Assembly (NCBI GenBank): GCA_949128115.1
Contig: OX421961.1
Span: 51,260,171-51,324,170 of the forward strand
Origin: Anaspis maculata
Lineage: Eukaryota; Arthropoda; Insecta; Coleoptera; Scraptiidae
DNA length: 64,000 nucleotides
Reading direction: 5' to 3'
The position numbers and the translations under genes are program-made. Shown one piece after another: positions 10,679-21,666 of the stretch. Position 1 is the first letter of the stretch, and the number at the start of each line of letters is the position of its first letter. The notes beneath the pieces are model-generated. The model did not search any database. It saw only the letters and a list, made by a program, of their open reading frames with translations, and was not told the DNA's origin.

Positions 10679-12048
10679 TATAATGATAAGGAACAATACC
10701 ATGGAGGTCAGTGGAATAAAAATCAAATTATAACACGTTTCATAGTAGACTGAATCATGGACTTGAGGGGAGGCTCAGTAGTGCATTCAGAAATTGGCCT
10801 GAAAACGAGCAGGACTGCGTAGTATAAGAGGGGAAATTCACTGGAAGTTACCGATGAAAAGAAACACCCTAAAATTGCAATCCATATCGACCTTGTGCCA
10901 TTCTCGGAAACAAGTATAAGATAGGATCCGATGGTCGCACCTGCAATTAAAGTGCGGGAAATGCACTAATTGCAGTAACAATGGCGTCGTAAAGGCAGCG
11001 ACTGTAGTTTTGTGTTGGAAACAATAATTCGGCTGGTGACTTTGTAAAGACGCCAGCCAACACAACTGGCGGCGGTAATTTGTCGGAGGGAACGGTTACT
11101 GCTATGTAATAATGAAGCAGTTGCAGTGGTAGTTAACTTGCGTCTGTTTCAGCATTAAACCCAACTTTGATGTGTGCGCCACTGAGCGTCACCACCGGTG
11201 GGCGGGCGTCGGTTTGAGAAGCGCAGATTCGCCGGGTCCCGTCTGCTTGCTTTCAGAGACGACACTAATTAATGCTTATCCCATTCACTTCCCAATTAAC
11301 TCATTAATTAAAGTGGTTCCAGTTCTTTCTTTATTCTCGCACGGTTCCGGAGTGTCCTTCAAAACTTGGAAACAGGCTACCTACCTCCTATATTCTGTAG
11401 CGTTACAGACTGCACCAAGCAAGCATCGATTCGGCTTGAACTTCTCGATCTCGACGGTGGAGTTCTTTAAAACTCTTCAGTTAGAAACAATCTCCAATTT
11501 ATGAAACTAGAAGATGCGCCGGCAACATTTTTGTACCTAATGCGTTGTGGTATATTGAAATGAAGCCAATTTCCTGTCTATTTCTTTGATAATATGCCAT
11601 AACGACCACCGTCAGCTTTTATCTCGATTTTCCTTCAGTGCAACAACATGAATGCAAATTCCTGTTTTTGGTGGAAAGCCAATAGCTTTGCTTGGTCACC
11701 GTATTGTATGGGAAATTTCCCAATAATAAAATTTCAAAGCGTGACAGCTAATAGACAATTTACCCCTATATCCAGCGCTGTGGAAGCAATTCAAAGGTGA
11801 TGATGATGACGGCATATTCAAACAGAACTATATACTCGTCCAGAATCCACTCAATTAAACAACCATCACAAACTAGGGATGTAGTGTTAGTGAACGTTAT
11901 AGCGTAACGCGTTGAGCAATCCAACTGAGAGATTATGGAAACATCGCCAATTTACACACTCTTTCGTCATTATTTACCTATCAAACCGATGATGACTTTG
12001 TGCATTCGCTCGAGTTCGAGTTCGAGTTCTTTTTTTCCTGTTCAGTGT
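10679..12048. other. no gene seen
   Basis: No exon or repeat was recognised. A 110-codon frame at 11172-11504 has no motif. A short (GAGTTC)n-like run sits at about 12009-12030. Confidence 0.45.
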
Positions 12049-12333
12049 TTACTTTGTCAGGCACAAAGGAATCATCCCGCGTACATTCCAGGATAACCGA
12101 CAATTGCCTCGCTGGGTAATCCATAAATCCACAACTGCTGGCGGAGCACTGCGCGAGGTGTTGAATCCTACATGCGATGCATCATTCAAGAGGAACTTAG
12201 TCAGTTTGTTACTGTGGTTGCTTCCGATTAGAACGGGTTTGGAACTTTGATCATCAGTCAAGAAAGATGGATAACGAGTTATTGTTCCGAGGAGTATGTT
12301 TTCTTTCTGTTTCGGCGAATCGTGAATCACCAT
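12049..12333 (-). pseudogene. possible retrotransposon integrase zinc-binding relic
   Basis: The 94-codon minus-strand frame resembles the N-terminal region of retroelement integrases of the BEL/Pao or Gypsy type: a hydrophobic PVLI segment, then HSNKLTKFLLNDASHVGF, then LWITQRGNCRLSWNVRG and a cysteine. Integrases usually show Lx(n)H...HxG...WxxxGR..VRxxxxxCxxC. Here the histidine spacing is off, only one cysteine of the final pair remains, and a stop follows quickly. I rate it a plausible but unproven relic. Chance similarity cannot be excluded without a profile search. Confidence 0.35.
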
Positions 12334-12691
12334 TTGAAATAAATAAAACCTTTAGTGCAACGCGGGACAGCAACTCGTATTTTGGCCAACTACTGCAATA
12401 TTTCAAGGCAAGGCAGCAGTCCTTTTGCCTCTTTTTATTTTATTGTTATATAAGCTGAGCTTTTCTGGTCAACTGGTCAAGTGTATCTGCGCGCATCAAG
12501 TAAGAAACGTGAAAATAGATTTTCTTCCACTGTCTCTTTTTATGGAGCTTCAACAGCATCTTGCGGAACATTGCTTGTTTATCTGTCTTTCTCGTCCATT
12601 ATAATATATGGTCAGATTTTCTACTTATATTGGATAATTTGTTCCAGATGTAATTTATAGATGACAACAGAATGTCGCTAAGATTCGTTTG

Positions 12692-13130
12692 ATGCTGTAC
12701 TGCACGTTTGTCAGGTCAAAGCTTGAGTATGCTTCTATTATTTGGGGCCCCTTATATAAGACTCATAGAACAGTGTACATCTTCCTAGGGGTTTCCCTAA
12801 CAGAGAGCTGCAAAACAGGTTCCACTCACAGAGTTTGAACAATCGCAGGGCCGCCCACTCCGTTATTTACCTGCACAAAAAAGATTTTGAGCAACATTGA
12901 CTTTCGCGTGCCTGACTGCCTGGTGCTCATTTGAGATCACAAGCTCTGTTTCTGCTGCCTTTTGCCAGAGCAAATCTTATGGCATCTTCTCCTCTCCGCA
13001 GGATGTACTCAAATCACAGCTGGATTGAGAAAGACGTCGACATCCTGTTTTGCACTCCTGCTTCTATATGTACCTATACATATAGGACCTCCTCTAAACT
13101 CGACCTGTAATTGGGCTCAGGCCTGTTGGT
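12692..13130 (+). pseudogene. LINE reverse-transcriptase C-terminal relic
   Basis: Plus-strand translation in shifting frames matches the C-terminal end of non-LTR retrotransposon ORF2. It begins with VRSKLEYASIIWGPLYKTH, the thumb-region motif after the polymerase domain. It continues with SLNNRRAAHSVIYLHK, then NIDFRVPDC, then LFLLPFARANLMASSP and LRRMYSN, and ends near DVDI. In intact jockey/CR1-like LINEs these blocks lie in this order in the last ~200 residues. Stops and at least two frameshifts break the frame, so it is dead. No 5' part of the element is present, as expected for a 5'-truncated insertion. A (TAA)n-rich stretch follows directly and may be the 3' tail. The clade is not certain. 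Confidence 0.85.
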
Positions 13131-13140
13131 TGTTTTAATC

Positions 13141-13175
13141 ACTAATAATAATAATAATGATAGAAATAATAATAA
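13141..13175. repeat. (TAA)n microsatellite
   Basis: A run of TAATAATAATAATAATG and similar triplets lies at the 3' side of the LINE relic. It is probably derived from the LINE tail. Confidence 0.7.
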
Positions 13176-13334
13176 CATAAATTCTCAACTCTGAAACCAG
13201 ATATTTAGTTATTCGAAATACAGCAAAACTTTTCTGAATCTTTAAGAAATTATTGAATACAACGTCACTATGATGAATATAGAATACAAATTGATGTAAG
13301 GAGAGCTTATAAGCTCTTGCTCTTGTTAGCAATA

Positions 13335-13384
13335 CAACATTTGTTTAGTAGGTAACTATAGTTACTTACTGAACAAATGTTGTT
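13335..13384. repeat. 50-bp near-perfect palindrome
   Basis: ACAACATTTGTTTAGTA and TACTGAACAAATGTTGT flank a symmetrical centre (GTAACTATAGTTAC). There are two mismatched positions over 25-bp arms. The SINE head starts just beyond its right edge. Confidence 0.85.
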
Positions 13385-13386
13385 TG

Positions 13387-13562
13387 CGGAGCGGTCGTGG
13401 CCAAGTAGTATAGGTGATGGCAAGCTGACCCACTCGCGCTGCGCTGTGCGGGTTCGAATCCCGCTACATCCATGGATATTTTGTTCTGTCTCCGAGGCTG
13501 CATGGTAGAGCAGCTAATAGCTGAATGTCGCCTCGTTAAATAAGTCAATTAAATAAAAAAAA
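13387..13562 (+). mobile_element. tRNA-derived SINE
   Basis: A pol III B box (GGTTCGAATCCCGC, about 13449-13462) follows an A-box-like TGGCCAAGTAGTA at about 13399, the spacing of a tRNA-like head. The body ends in CGTTAAATAA and an A-rich tail (AATAAAAAAAA). The tail motif recurs in the SINE at 20820-21159, which suggests a shared partner LINE. The head is not foldable as a working tRNA. Confidence 0.75.
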
Positions 13563-15149
13563 CCGGCAAAGCGATTGGAGCCAAAGTATTGCAGAAATTT
13601 TTAAAACAAAAAAAATTGATCTAGGACTTGAAGTTTTTTAGATATGATTTTGTTTCTGACGCAACCAACAACTGTAGAGAAGTGGTGCGTGCATGTCACT
13701 CACATTAACTATGCAAAAGCACTACACTCACCGGGCATTTTTCGTATAAAGCTGAGCTTTTACAGAAATAATCAGATATTTGCTTTTTACAGAAAAAAAA
13801 ACAAGGCACCCGTTTAGGCTAGCCGAGTTATGGGGCTGAGACCGCCCTCAACGGTACAATGATATTAACGTAAAATAGGTATGATGGAGATGGAACTATT
13901 CACCCCTAGTTTATTTTTACATCGAAAAGGTCCTATTCCAAACATTTGCTCTGCTCGTGTTTTTCAAACTTTCAAATTAAATCGCAGATGAGAAGTATTC
14001 TCACGTCTTACGTGTCACATCAGTTTTCTTTTCCTTTCATTCCCTTTTTTTTGCATTAATGATTACTTATTTTATATCAGGTCACACTACATATGCATTA
14101 CATTACATTACACAGGCAGATATATTTCGATATCACTTCATTGTTTTAGAATAGGTATACTATTATGATAATTTTTTGCCAAGCAAGTTTCAAACAGTTT
14201 TCAAGCTTACAACAAAACAATAACGATACTTATCGTATGTGTGTACGTGTTTTACGTGTACTTTTTGTAATAATGTACCAAAATGATTTATTGTTGCGAA
14301 GACCTTTTCTTCTGGGCGAGGCTTCCTATCAGACACACCGCAAGGTGGGGAGATGAACTGTTTTTTTATTATCATCATTATTACGAGTCACTTGAAGGGC
14401 AGAATACTTTTGACACGATTTTTTCACGATTAGACTTTTGTGTTTCTTTTCTCGCTGCGCCAGGCGCTTGAACTTCCATTCTCCGTCACATGAAGTCTCA
14501 CTCATACCCCTAATACAATAAATATCAATTTTCATCAATAATATTCACCACAAAGTACCTATAATATAATACTAATTTTTATTATTATTTTATTTTATCT
14601 TTCTGCGGTGCCGGTGAGCCGATGAGGTCCATCCAAGGTACAACATAATAATTATGCGAATGTGACATCGTGACGGATTTTCTTACTGTACGATTTTCCC
14701 TGTTATATTACAGCACGGTGGAAACTGTGTCTGTGAAAAACTCCGGTATCAATTTTAAATGAAAAAATATGAAATACATAGGTATTTACATAAGAAAGTA
14801 CCTCGTGAATGTGATTTGAGGTAACTACGTGGTTCTAGAGTTCCTACGATATTATCTTCTCCAATCACAATAAGGCCGTAGGTTAAATTGAAATATTGAC
14901 AGAATTGATGAGTATTTATGTGCTTGTCACCATTATTTGAAATGCCACATTTAATTGAGGTGAAATCAAACCATTCAAAAAATTAACTAAGAATAATGTC
15001 AAATAAGAGCGCCACACAATGTATACAACGATAACTTTTAGCCAAGTCGAGAACCATTCCTGTCGGGCCACCAGCACCGCAACACCAAGAAGAGCAGTCC
15101 AGTGTTGGCGATACGCATTACAAAAATAAATTATTCATTTTCAATCATT
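13563..15149. other. no gene seen
   Basis: AT-rich DNA. The segment at 14450-14525 (CTCGCTGCGCCAGGCGC, then CATACCCCTAATACAATA) resembles half of the palindromic MITE at 53307-53433. No other structure was noticed. Confidence 0.45.
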
Positions 15150-15350
15150 TTAGAATTCTTCGGTCAAATCAAATTTTTGTATATGATGGAAGCTGTTGTA
15201 CTTGAAACACAATGCAAACGGTGAAAGAATACCAACTGTAAAAAATAGAACCCAACGCCGCAACAGCTTATTCTTCCATTTCCTGAGACGACGCTGGTCG
15301 CCCCAAGGTCGGACAACGTTACAAGCGTTCGTTACAGCCACTGATGCCAT
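15150..15350 (-). CDS. candidate small single-TM protein, unknown
   Basis: A 66-codon minus-strand frame starts at an ATG in GTTCATGG context. Its N-terminal half is basic (RRLRKWKNKLLRRW). It is followed by one hydrophobic stretch (WVLFFTVGILSPFALCF, about residues 33-49) and a polar tail ending DLTEEF. That layout is typical of small mitochondrial or ER membrane proteins with a positive-inside anchor. I do not recognise the family. There is no clear AATAAA after the stop and no neighbouring exon. It could be a real short gene, a retrocopy or a chance frame, and I lean slightly to chance. Confidence 0.22.
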   Translation of the reverse strand: MASVAVTNACNVVRPWGDQRRLRKWKNKLLRRWVLFFTVGILSPFALCFKYNSFHHIQKFDLTEEF

Positions 15351-15551
15351 GAACCGATTTCACTTTTATGTGTGGTTCTGCGTTAGTTGTGTGTTGCAAT
15401 CTAGGCGCGAGAATAGAAGTTCCACTTCAATAAATAAATACATACGAGAAATGCTTTAGCGGATTCAAAAAATTCACTTGTGTTATAATAGCTATTCACT
15501 ATATATGAGTTGAAAGTGACAGATATTATTTTGTGAGCGGGGACGCTTCCC

Positions 15552-15891
15552 GCGAACAAAATAAGACACTTTTAACGCATGTATTGTATAGACAATACAA
15601 ATAGAAAAGACACATGTCGTCACGGATTTTTACGGTTGCGTAGGAACCAGGTGAGTTCATCATTCAAAAAAAGGTTGGCTGATTTTTGATGCCCCAATAT
15701 CCGTGACGACGGTGGTGATAACATATGGTCTTCTCTATTTGTATTGTCTATACAAGATTTTATCTACAATGGTCTTTGAAATGTTTGGTAAATGTCAGAA
15801 CTTATTAAAAATATGACAGGAACGCACAGGATTATCACTTTTAAAAGTGTTGGGTATTATTTAACGCTTGTAGATAAAATACTATTGAGGG
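15552..15891. repeat. repeat family M (copy 1), interrupted by a MITE
   Basis: Read on the minus strand, this matches 53462-53655: CTACAAGCGTTAAATAATAC, then GTTCCTGTCATATTTT, then CATTTCAAAGACCATTG and TAGATAAAATCTTG, ending in AAAAGTGTCTTATTTT. Alignment with the other copy shows one 164-bp block present only here (the MITE plus its duplicated TA). A separate GC-rich hairpin (TTTTGTGAGCGGG with CCCGCGAACAAAA) lies at 15525-15563. Confidence 0.75.
15589..15750. mobile_element. TA-flanked MITE, 162 bp, empty site known
   Basis: The ends are TAGACAATACAAATAG and CTATTTGTATTGTCTA, a perfect inverted pair that extends inward with mismatches. TA lies on each side (15587-15588, 15751-15752). The sister copy of the host repeat has a single uninterrupted TA at the equivalent place (53612-53613). 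This confirms insertion with TA duplication, the signature of Tc1/mariner transposases. Confidence 0.88.
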
Positions 15892-16849
15892 GTTCGGTCA
15901 CCTGAAAACGCTCAAGAATGGACTTGAATTGTTTTAACGGCCTTTATTTGTTAACCCAGGTTGCGGGTTCCATACCAGAATTGCCTCATCAAAAGACTAA
16001 TCCTCAAATTCAAAATAAACAGTGCAAGTTTATTTCCAGTCCACCTCATCCTTATGTACCTACAATTCTGGCGCACAATAATAATAATTAACATTGTTGA
16101 ATTTTCAGAATCGCTAGCTTGCGGGTATAAATGAAATGAAGCTGGCAGTTCCACAATTCTCGTTTGTTACACTTTACAAAGCCAAAAAGGAAAGCTCGAT
16201 TTTTGAACGTTATATTCGTATACATAACGCTCTCCACAGCTTTCACCCACCATCTCTTTGACCACACTCTGATGTCTGTCATGATCAATAATTGTGAAAG
16301 TTTCGGATATTAAACGTTGTAACTGGGATGCTGCGGCTTGCCCTTAACTGGACCTATCGCTCAGGCCCTAATTGAAGCAGGAAAGCGACCAGGCCTACTA
16401 CGGGCGGATGGTGCTATAAGGTCTCAAGCGGATTATAACTTGCTGTTTCTACTTTGCTTATAATAATAATTCCGACGACTGGCAGCGGGGGCGCAATATT
16501 CCATTTAAGGAGCTTATCTTGAATAATGCACACTGAGACTGAACGCACACCGCGCGTCGACTTTAAAGACTTAAAAGAATATCGATTCTTCTTCTTCAAA
16601 GATTGACGCATCGCATACGAGATTACTTCGGATGAATTATTTTGCTTAAAAACTGTGCTCTAGTAGCAAGCTTGTACACTTGTACAGCAAGGAGAGCCAA
16701 GAAGCTGTGTGGAAACTGCTCGGTTGTAGCGTCGTGATTTGCACCCCGCCTATCTCTGCTTTGAGATCTAGAACAGGGGGGGTCTCTCTGTAGGGTTGGG
16801 CAGCAATAAAAAATTTCAGTGCTCACGAGTCACGCCTCACGCGAGCCTT
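15892..16849. other. no gene seen
   Basis: No coding or repeat signal was recognised. The short frames here have no motif. Confidence 0.45.
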
Positions 16850-19800
16850 ATAGTAGAGGAAAATATGAAGCAAAATGTGCTTATTTGAGAAGTTCGTGTG
16901 CACGGAAAGGTAAAAAGCTGGGGTGCATTTTTTATGGTGTAGTATGGCTTGGGGATGAAGAATCCACTTGTCGTCAAAAAATCGTCCAGTGTGGGGGCGG
17001 TATGGGGGCGGTTTTGTGAAAAAACAGTTTTTTAAAAAAATGTTCTACAGTTTGTCAGCTTTTGGCTGATATCAGCTTGGAACAAATCCGTCAACTGTAA
17101 GTTGTCGTAAATAATTCATGAATAAAAAGGTGATCATTTACTTTGCCATTAGAATACACGTAAAACTTGACTGCCTCGTGCGCAAAGAACGTTGAATATC
17201 TCAGTAACGTGTTGAATGACATTTTTCATTCCACTCCCACTCGATTATCTCCGTAACCACTAGTTCAATCAAAAAAGTTCCTTCTGTAAACCATGTTACC
17301 TATTCCATTGCGATTCTTGCGGTTTTTTCAGATTTGATTTATCTTGAATAGTAACTGAGCTAGGGACGGAATTGTAATGTACTGCATGCAGCGGACAACT
17401 GCAGCGCTGAGGCCCTCGCGTACCCCTGCCATCCGCGCACCCCCGCGAAGGCCATGGTGTATTGAGGCGGGAAATCTGCAGACTTATTATTGTGGCTGAT
17501 GATCGAAACACTGTAAAAGTGTAGTCGGTAAATTTGCAATATAAATAAACATATACCCCTTGAATTACGACGTACGTCTTCACATATTATAATAGTCCAG
17601 TCAAAATAGGTTTTAACCGGAAATAAATTCGGAAGTTGACGAAATTTGGTGGATCGATGCAGAATTGAACGTGGAATAACATACTGAAATTCCCAAAAAG
17701 CTTGTTTTTTTTTTAGGACCAATAAAAAAGGGCCATCCTTGAAAATTTTCTTTTTTTCTGAATGGCTTGTGAACTATTATCTCTTCAGAACACAGCACCA
17801 GCACCAGCAAAGCAAATGTAGCCCGTTGAATTCCCAAGAGATCGTACAAAACTCATCACTTTTTGGTCAATAGCCTCTGTGATATCGCGTCTACAAAAAC
17901 GCAGTGAAAATTACTCAAAATATATTTCCGGATTTTATGTAAAAATATGCATGGTGTCAATTCAGGGGCTGTAACCTGGACAGCGAATGTGCGAATTTCA
18001 ATGTGTTTTACATGCGGGAAAAGCTAATTCAACATTCGGTATCACACTTTTGTCTAGAAGTCAAGAAGTCGCCAACTTCAAAATGGTACTTTTCCTCGAC
18101 CTGTGAAATCGATATTGCTGTCTCGAAGAATCCCCAAAAATCGATTTTTTTCATACCATACTATTTGCCTCATTTTTCACTTAGGTAGAGCAAAACCATC
18201 CAGGGAAAATATGAAGAATTGAATACAGAAAAAATAACATGTTTCGGAATATTTATCCTATAGTGATGGTTTCTGAGTTGTATGGGTTGAAAGACTAAAA
18301 CGACCTATTCAGAAAAAAAAAGGTAGTCCGGACACTAACTGCTGAATATTGTACTTGCATTTGATGATTGTTTTTAAATTCTTCAGATGTCAATATAACA
18401 TTTGTGATGTTGTCGTGGAAGAACGGACAAAAGATCTTGATGGAAATGTATGGAATAATAGAGCTAATAATAATAGTACAAGGTGGGTGATAAATAATGA
18501 AAGCAGGATGGTTGACTAGATAGAGAAAAGGTTATTTGAATCAAAGGCGTTGTAAAAATGTTTAAAAGGGAAATCTATACCTACAATCATTTAGGCAATT
18601 TTGGAAAGAATTATTGATCATAATCATCTAATCATCAAAATCATCTCAGAAAATCACAACTTCGTCCTTGGAACTAATTTTGAAATTTTACATGTTTGTA
18701 AAAAAGGACGGCTTTTAGATAGTATAGAGGTTCTTGAAATTGTAAAGCAACTAATAATTCTGTCCGAAATTGCCTAAAAGATTGTATAGATTTCTTTTTT
18801 AAACATTTTTACAACGCCTTTGATTTAAATAAGCTTCTTTCTTTCCATTCAACCATCCTTTCATTAATTCATCACCCACCTTGTACCATTTTTATTAGCT
18901 CTATTATTATTTCATACATTTCCATCAAGTTCTTTTTTCCATTCTTCCATGACAACATCACAAATGTTATACCTACTGACATCTGAAGAATTTAAAAACA
19001 ATTCACTTATCATTCACACAAACTTTATCTTCACCATTTATACAATGTCGGTGATTCGGTGTGTTATCGTTCACCTTTTATGTACCTACCTACTTGTTTT
19101 ATATATTCTATTTTAGACTCCACACTTTGATGAAGAAGGGCCAGAGACCTGCGAAACCGGTCAGAAATACAAACAATCAATTTGAAGGAAGACTGCGTGC
19201 AGATCATTTTATTTATGAAAAAAATCGATTTTTGCGGATTCTTTGGGACATCAAGTATCGATTTCAAAGGTCGAGAAAAAGTACCATTTTGAAGTTGGTG
19301 ACTTCTAGACAAAAGTGTGATACCGAATGTAGAAAAAACACATTGAAATTCGCACATTCGCTGTCCACGTTACAGCCCCTGAATTGACACCATGCATATT
19401 TTTACATAAAATCCGGAAATATATTTTGAGTAATTTTCACTGCGTTTTTGTAGACGCGATATCACAGAGGCTATTGACCAAAAAGTGATGAGTTTTGTAC
19501 GATCTCTTGGGAATTTAACGGGCTACATTTGCTTTGCTGGTGCTGGTGCTGTGTTCTGAAGAGATAATAGTTCACAAGCCATTCAGAAAAAAAAAATTTT
19601 CAAGGATGGCCTTTTTTTATTGGTCCTAAAAAAAACAAGCTTTTTGGGAATTTCAGTATGTTATTCCACGTTCAATTCTGCATCGATCCACCAAATTTCG
19701 TCAACTTCCGAATTTATTTCCGGTTAAAACCTATTTTGACTGGACTATTATAATATGTGAAGACGTACGTCGTAATTCAAGGGGTATATATTTATTTATA

Positions 19801-20481
19801 TTGCAAATTTACCGACTACACTTTTACAATGTTTCGATCATCAGCCACAATAATAAGTCTGCAGATTTCCCGCCTCAATACACCATGGCCTTCGCGGGGG
19901 TGCGCGGATGGCAGGGGTACGCGAGGGCCTCAGCGCTGCAGTTGTCCGCTGCATGCAGTACATTACAATTCCATCCCTAGCTCAGTTACTATTCAAGATA
20001 AATCAAATCTGAAAAAACCGCAAGAATCGCAATGGAATAGGTAACATGATTTACAGAAGGAACTTTTTTGATTGAACTAGTGGTTACGGAGATAATCGAG
20101 TGGGAGTGGAATGAAAAATGTCATTCAACACGTTACTGAGATATTCAACGTTCTTTGCGCACGAGGCAGTCAAGTTTTACGTGTATTCTAATGGCAAAGT
20201 AAATCATCACCTTTTTATTCATAAATTATTTACGACAACTTACAGTTGACGGATTTGTTCCAAGCTAATATCAGCCAAAAGCTGCCAAACTGTAGAACAT
20301 TTTTTTTAAAAACTGTTTTTTCACAAAACCGCCCCCATACCGCCCCCACACTGGACGATTTTTTGACGACAAGTGGATTCTTCATCCCCAAGCCATACTA
20401 CACCATAAAAAATGCACCCCAGCTTTTTACCTTTCCGTGCACACGAAAGTCATAATAGAGTCTCATTTTTCCTCTACTATT
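16850..20481. mobile_element. large foldback element, 3.6 kb, ~1.75-kb arms
   Basis: The left arm (16850 to about 18620) mirrors the right arm (about 18740 to 20481). Outer ends share TAGTAGAGGAAAA, and inner segments such as ACAACGCCTTTGAT and CATCACAAATGTT pair across the centre. The arms are largely very similar, and identical 95-codon chance frames occur in both (17296-17583 and 19757-20044). One block is not shared: 18170-18370 on the left differs completely from 19000-19205 on the right, so one arm has taken up or lost a segment. No target duplication is certain. No transposase was found. Confidence 0.9.
19126..19165 (+). ncRNA. hammerhead-ribozyme-like core (tentative)
   Basis: TTTGATGAAGAAGGGCCAG followed after a short stem-like stretch by GCGAAACCGGTC resembles the hammerhead order CUGAUGA - stem II - GAAA. 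The C of the invariant CUGA is a U here and stem II would be only about three pairs, so cleavage activity is doubtful. Penelope-like retroelements are known carriers of hammerheads with this kind of motif. The motif lies in the unshared block of the foldback's right arm, so it may be a fragment of another element. Confidence 0.22.
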
Positions 20482-20824
20482 ACACGGCTTTTCTTTTGCA
20501 CGGCCCACAATGATTTTTTTAGCCCCTCTACGTACACACACATAACGACACAACCTCCTCATCAAACACTGTTTCATACTCTTACTATTCGACGTGATAA
20601 GATTTTAGTGTTGCCTCACACGCACCATCAGTTAGCCCCACTGGCACACACGTAAAACTTCTCTGATTGTTTAGCTGTAACAAAAAGGTAGAAATAGCTG
20701 ACTTCAACGATTTCAAAATAATGAGCACCCAAAGCCCATTACAGATATTCCACACAATTTTATACCTACAGGGTAACAACTTGTGAAGTTCAAGATATCA
20801 AGTATCAAGTTGGGGGGGAGGAGC

Positions 20825-21159
20825 TTGTGGTGTGGTTAGTTAGCGCGTTCGACTACCACTCCAGAGGTCGCGGGTTCAATCTCCGCCGGGGACGGATTTT
20901 CGGCCTCGAAAACAAGCTCCTTGGTTTAGTTGGAATGCTTGCTAAATGCAAGACGCGCCGTGTGTCGCATAGCACGTAAAATACGAACGATGGTGCCGAC
21001 CCCATGCGATGTTGGTTGTCGTTAAAAATCCCTACCCTGTGTTGGAACACACAGGGGTTCGGCAAAATTTCCGGTATAGTGGAGGAAAGCATTCACCGGC
21101 GTCGGTATTAGGCCTCGTTGCGGAAATAGGCCGACGTTAAATAAACGATTAAAAAAAAA
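20825..21159 (+). mobile_element. tRNA-derived SINE, full length with poly(A)
   Basis: The head has a D-arm-like GTGGTTAGTTAGCGCG (A box) and a B box GGTTCAATCTC about 40 bp further on, as in tRNA-derived pol III promoters. The unique body includes a hairpin around CCCTGTGTTGGAACACACAGGG. The tail reads GGCCGACGTTAAATAAACG followed by a run of A residues (to about 21159). No convincing target duplication is visible because the flanks are G-rich and A-rich. An antisense 79-codon frame ending NPRPLEW is just the reverse of the tRNA-like head. Confidence 0.85.
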
Positions 21160-21182
21160 AAAGTTGGGGGGGGGGGGTGAAA

Positions 21183-21310
21183 CTTAGTTTTTAGCGCACT
21201 TCTCCAAACGGGATGACGCTTATGTCCTCGTTTTGTTCGTCTGTCCGTCCCTCCGTCTGTTTGTCTGTCTGTCCGTCACAGCATTTAGTCCTAGACGGAA
21301 GAATTCTTGT
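21183..21310 (+). repeat. terminal module of the (GTCC)n repeat family
   Basis: TTTTTAGCGCACTTCTCC followed by a degenerate (GTCC/GTCT)n run (21237-21275). The same layout ends the copies at 32070-38450 and 54905-56905 (there on the minus strand) and starts the copy at 61718. The module here is followed by different sequence, so family members differ inside. Confidence 0.7.
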
Positions 21311-21345
21311 ATTTTTTGCAAAAATCATCCACTAGATGTGTCATT

Positions 21346-21650
21346 TTGTTTTCCGAAATCAGAAAAATCGATTTGAACCTGAGCCGGCCCTCTACTACTG
21401 ACCAGAGCACTACAGCGTGCACCTTCAAATAAAAGTAGTTCAAACTATTGAAACAATATTAACTCATCTTTGAAAGTTTGAAAATATGTGCAAAATTAAT
21501 TCCCTATAACATAAACAAAAGCGCCATGAAGCGCACTGCAGGCTTATGAGTTATTTGAGGAAGGAGATGACTGTAGTGTTCTGGTCATTAGTAGACGCCG
21601 CGCCGGGCTGGCTCAGGTTCAAATCGATTTTTTAATCTCGGAAAACAAAA
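21346..21650. repeat. inverted repeat, ~95-bp arms
   Basis: The left arm (GTTTTCCGAAATCAGAAAAA, then CGATTTGAACCTGAGCC) is mirrored by the right arm (GGCTCAGGTTCAAATCG, then TCTCGGAAAAC). The arms are about 95 bp with about 110 bp between. It may be a palindromic insertion in, or an internal part of, the preceding repeat. Confidence 0.75.
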
Positions 21651-21666
21651 CTTCACAACAAAAGAA

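Noticed and set aside
13387..13470. tRNA-like sequence considered as a functional tRNA gene
   Set aside because: It lacks a proper acceptor stem and anticodon stem, and is followed by a SINE body and A-rich tail.
17296..20044. Identical ~95-codon frames at 17296-17583 (minus) and 19757-20044 (plus) suggesting a conserved protein
   Set aside because: They are the two arms of one inverted repeat. Conservation reflects arm identity, not selection on protein.
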